Source of the DNA: JBFELU01 sp041572755
Lineage (GTDB): Bacteria > Actinomycetota > Acidimicrobiia > Spongiisociales > UBA11373
Assembly (NCBI GenBank): GCA_041572755.1
Contig: JBFFRY010000009.1
Location: 1 to 64,000 of the forward strand
DNA length: 64,000 bases
Reading direction: 5' to 3'
Positions within the stretch are counted from its first letter, which is position 1. Each line of letters starts with the position of its first letter. Shown here in pieces: positions 63,476-64,000 of the stretch. The translations under genes and the position numbers were made by a program. A model generated the notes under the pieces. It did not search any database and was not told the origin of the DNA. It was given only the letters and a program-made list of their open reading frames with translations.

Positions 63476-64000
63476 TCAGGTGTCGATCGTGTCGCCCGAG
63501 GTGGTGCCGGTCTCGTCGGTGTCTTCCACCGGTCCCGGTTCCGCGGCCGCGTCTGCGGCCACGCGGATCTCGTCGATGGCCCCGAGCACATCTGCGATCT
63601 CGGAACGGAATTGCTCGACCGCGATCCGGCGCAAGGTCCCGTCGTCGGGGGCCTCCAGACCGAGGACGATGTCTTCGACCGCGGCGGAGAGGTCTTCGGA
63701 GGCAACGACGAGAGCCACATGGCTCTCGGCGAGGGGTGCCGGCACGTCGGACGCGTCGGCGATCTCGTCCTCCCACAGTGCCACGGTGGCTTGGAGGTCG
63801 ACCAGTTCGTTGCGGGCATCCTGGAAGGTGATCGATCGGGCCTCCCACGCCTGATTGATGCGGTCCACCTCGTCCTCGAACGACGTTGCCTGAGCCTCGA
63901 ACACGTCGAGGGTCACCAGGAACGAGGAGAACTCGGCCGGGAGGGTCGTGGTCGTCGAAGTCGGAGTGGTGGGGAATGGGGGTTCGTCGCGACCATCCTC
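63476..64000 (-). CDS. Secreted or anchored protein, N-terminus beyond window
   Basis: This C-terminal part (175 codons) continues past the right edge. It begins in a Pro/Thr-rich stretch, followed by a long acidic helical domain (AQATSFEDEVDRINQAW and onward) and a low-complexity Glu/Thr tail. The linker suggests export. The family is not recognised. Confidence 0.6.
   Translation of the reverse strand, partial: EDGRDEPPFPTTPTSTTTTLPAEFSSFLVTLDVFEAQATSFEDEVDRINQAWEARSITFQDARNELVDLQATVALWEDEIADASDVPAPLAESHVALVVASEDLSAAVEDIVLGLEAPDDGTLRRIAVEQFRSEIADVLGAIDEIRVAADAAAEPGPVEDTDETGTTSGDTIDT

Noticed and set aside
1..64000. Mobile elements or phage genes
   Set aside because: No transposase, integrase, terminal repeats or phage structural genes were recognised, and gene style is uniform.

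Overview
The window is high-GC DNA from a free-living actinobacterium. Evidence for this is a WhiB protein, a GlnR-type orphan regulator, an acyl-CoA carboxylase epsilon-like ORF, a nadABC operon and many TANNNT -10 boxes. Many of these boxes sit 6-8 nt in front of an ATG or GTG, which implies leaderless mRNAs. The gene mix would suit an Acidimicrobiia-like lineage, but the sequence alone does not prove that rank. No phage, transposase, CRISPR array or rRNA was seen, and the window reads as ordinary chromosome.

Layout. 0-8.2 kb: aldehyde dehydrogenase, GNAT, two paralogous NTF2-like/class III nucleotidyl cyclases, small membrane proteins and a flavoprotein with a C-terminal SRPBCC-like domain. 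8.2-17.3 kb: lipoproteins, a DUF3048 protein with a poly-Thr linker, a run of very small genes next to an RRM protein, TrkH, and a membrane-protein pair behind a metal-regulator-like palindrome. 17.5-20.9 kb: nadABC behind a 19-nt palindrome that overlaps its promoter. 20.9-26.9 kb: an oligopeptide ABC transporter, with a strong terminator between the binding protein and the rest. 27-37.8 kb: dnaX-recR, a DUF3524 glycosyltransferase, thiolase, methylmalonyl-CoA epimerase, a histidine kinase, a PHP phosphatase, a cyclophilin, lysC-asd and tRNA-Pro(CGG). 37.8-48.2 kb: a CNNM/CorC protein, a single-domain response regulator, NfeD, WhiB, selAB, NUDIX, an MBL-fold protein and two tandem M23 peptidases. 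48.2-55 kb: Mrp and A-type Fe-S factors, RidA, an ALDH7-type dehydrogenase, a glycosyltransferase, an Lrp regulator and tyrosine phenol-lyase. 55-57.3 kb: a Phe-rich leader peptide in front of a chorismate mutase-prephenate dehydratase-ACT-DAHP synthase fusion. 57.3-64 kb: an M15/VCBS lipoprotein, a GT2 enzyme, a GlnR-like regulator, two glutamine synthetases and a truncated secreted protein.

The most unusual part is 53.0-57.3 kb. Tyrosine phenol-lyase, identified by substrate-determining residues, is followed by a single polypeptide that carries both the entry step of the shikimate pathway and the Phe branch. That gene is preceded by a 20-residue leader peptide with five Phe codons, which appears to be translated from a leaderless transcript. 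The glnA region is a second regulatory unit: a GlnR-like regulator lacking the usual acceptor Asp, two glutamine synthetase genes, and an array of half-sites spaced exactly 11 bp in the divergent intergenic region.
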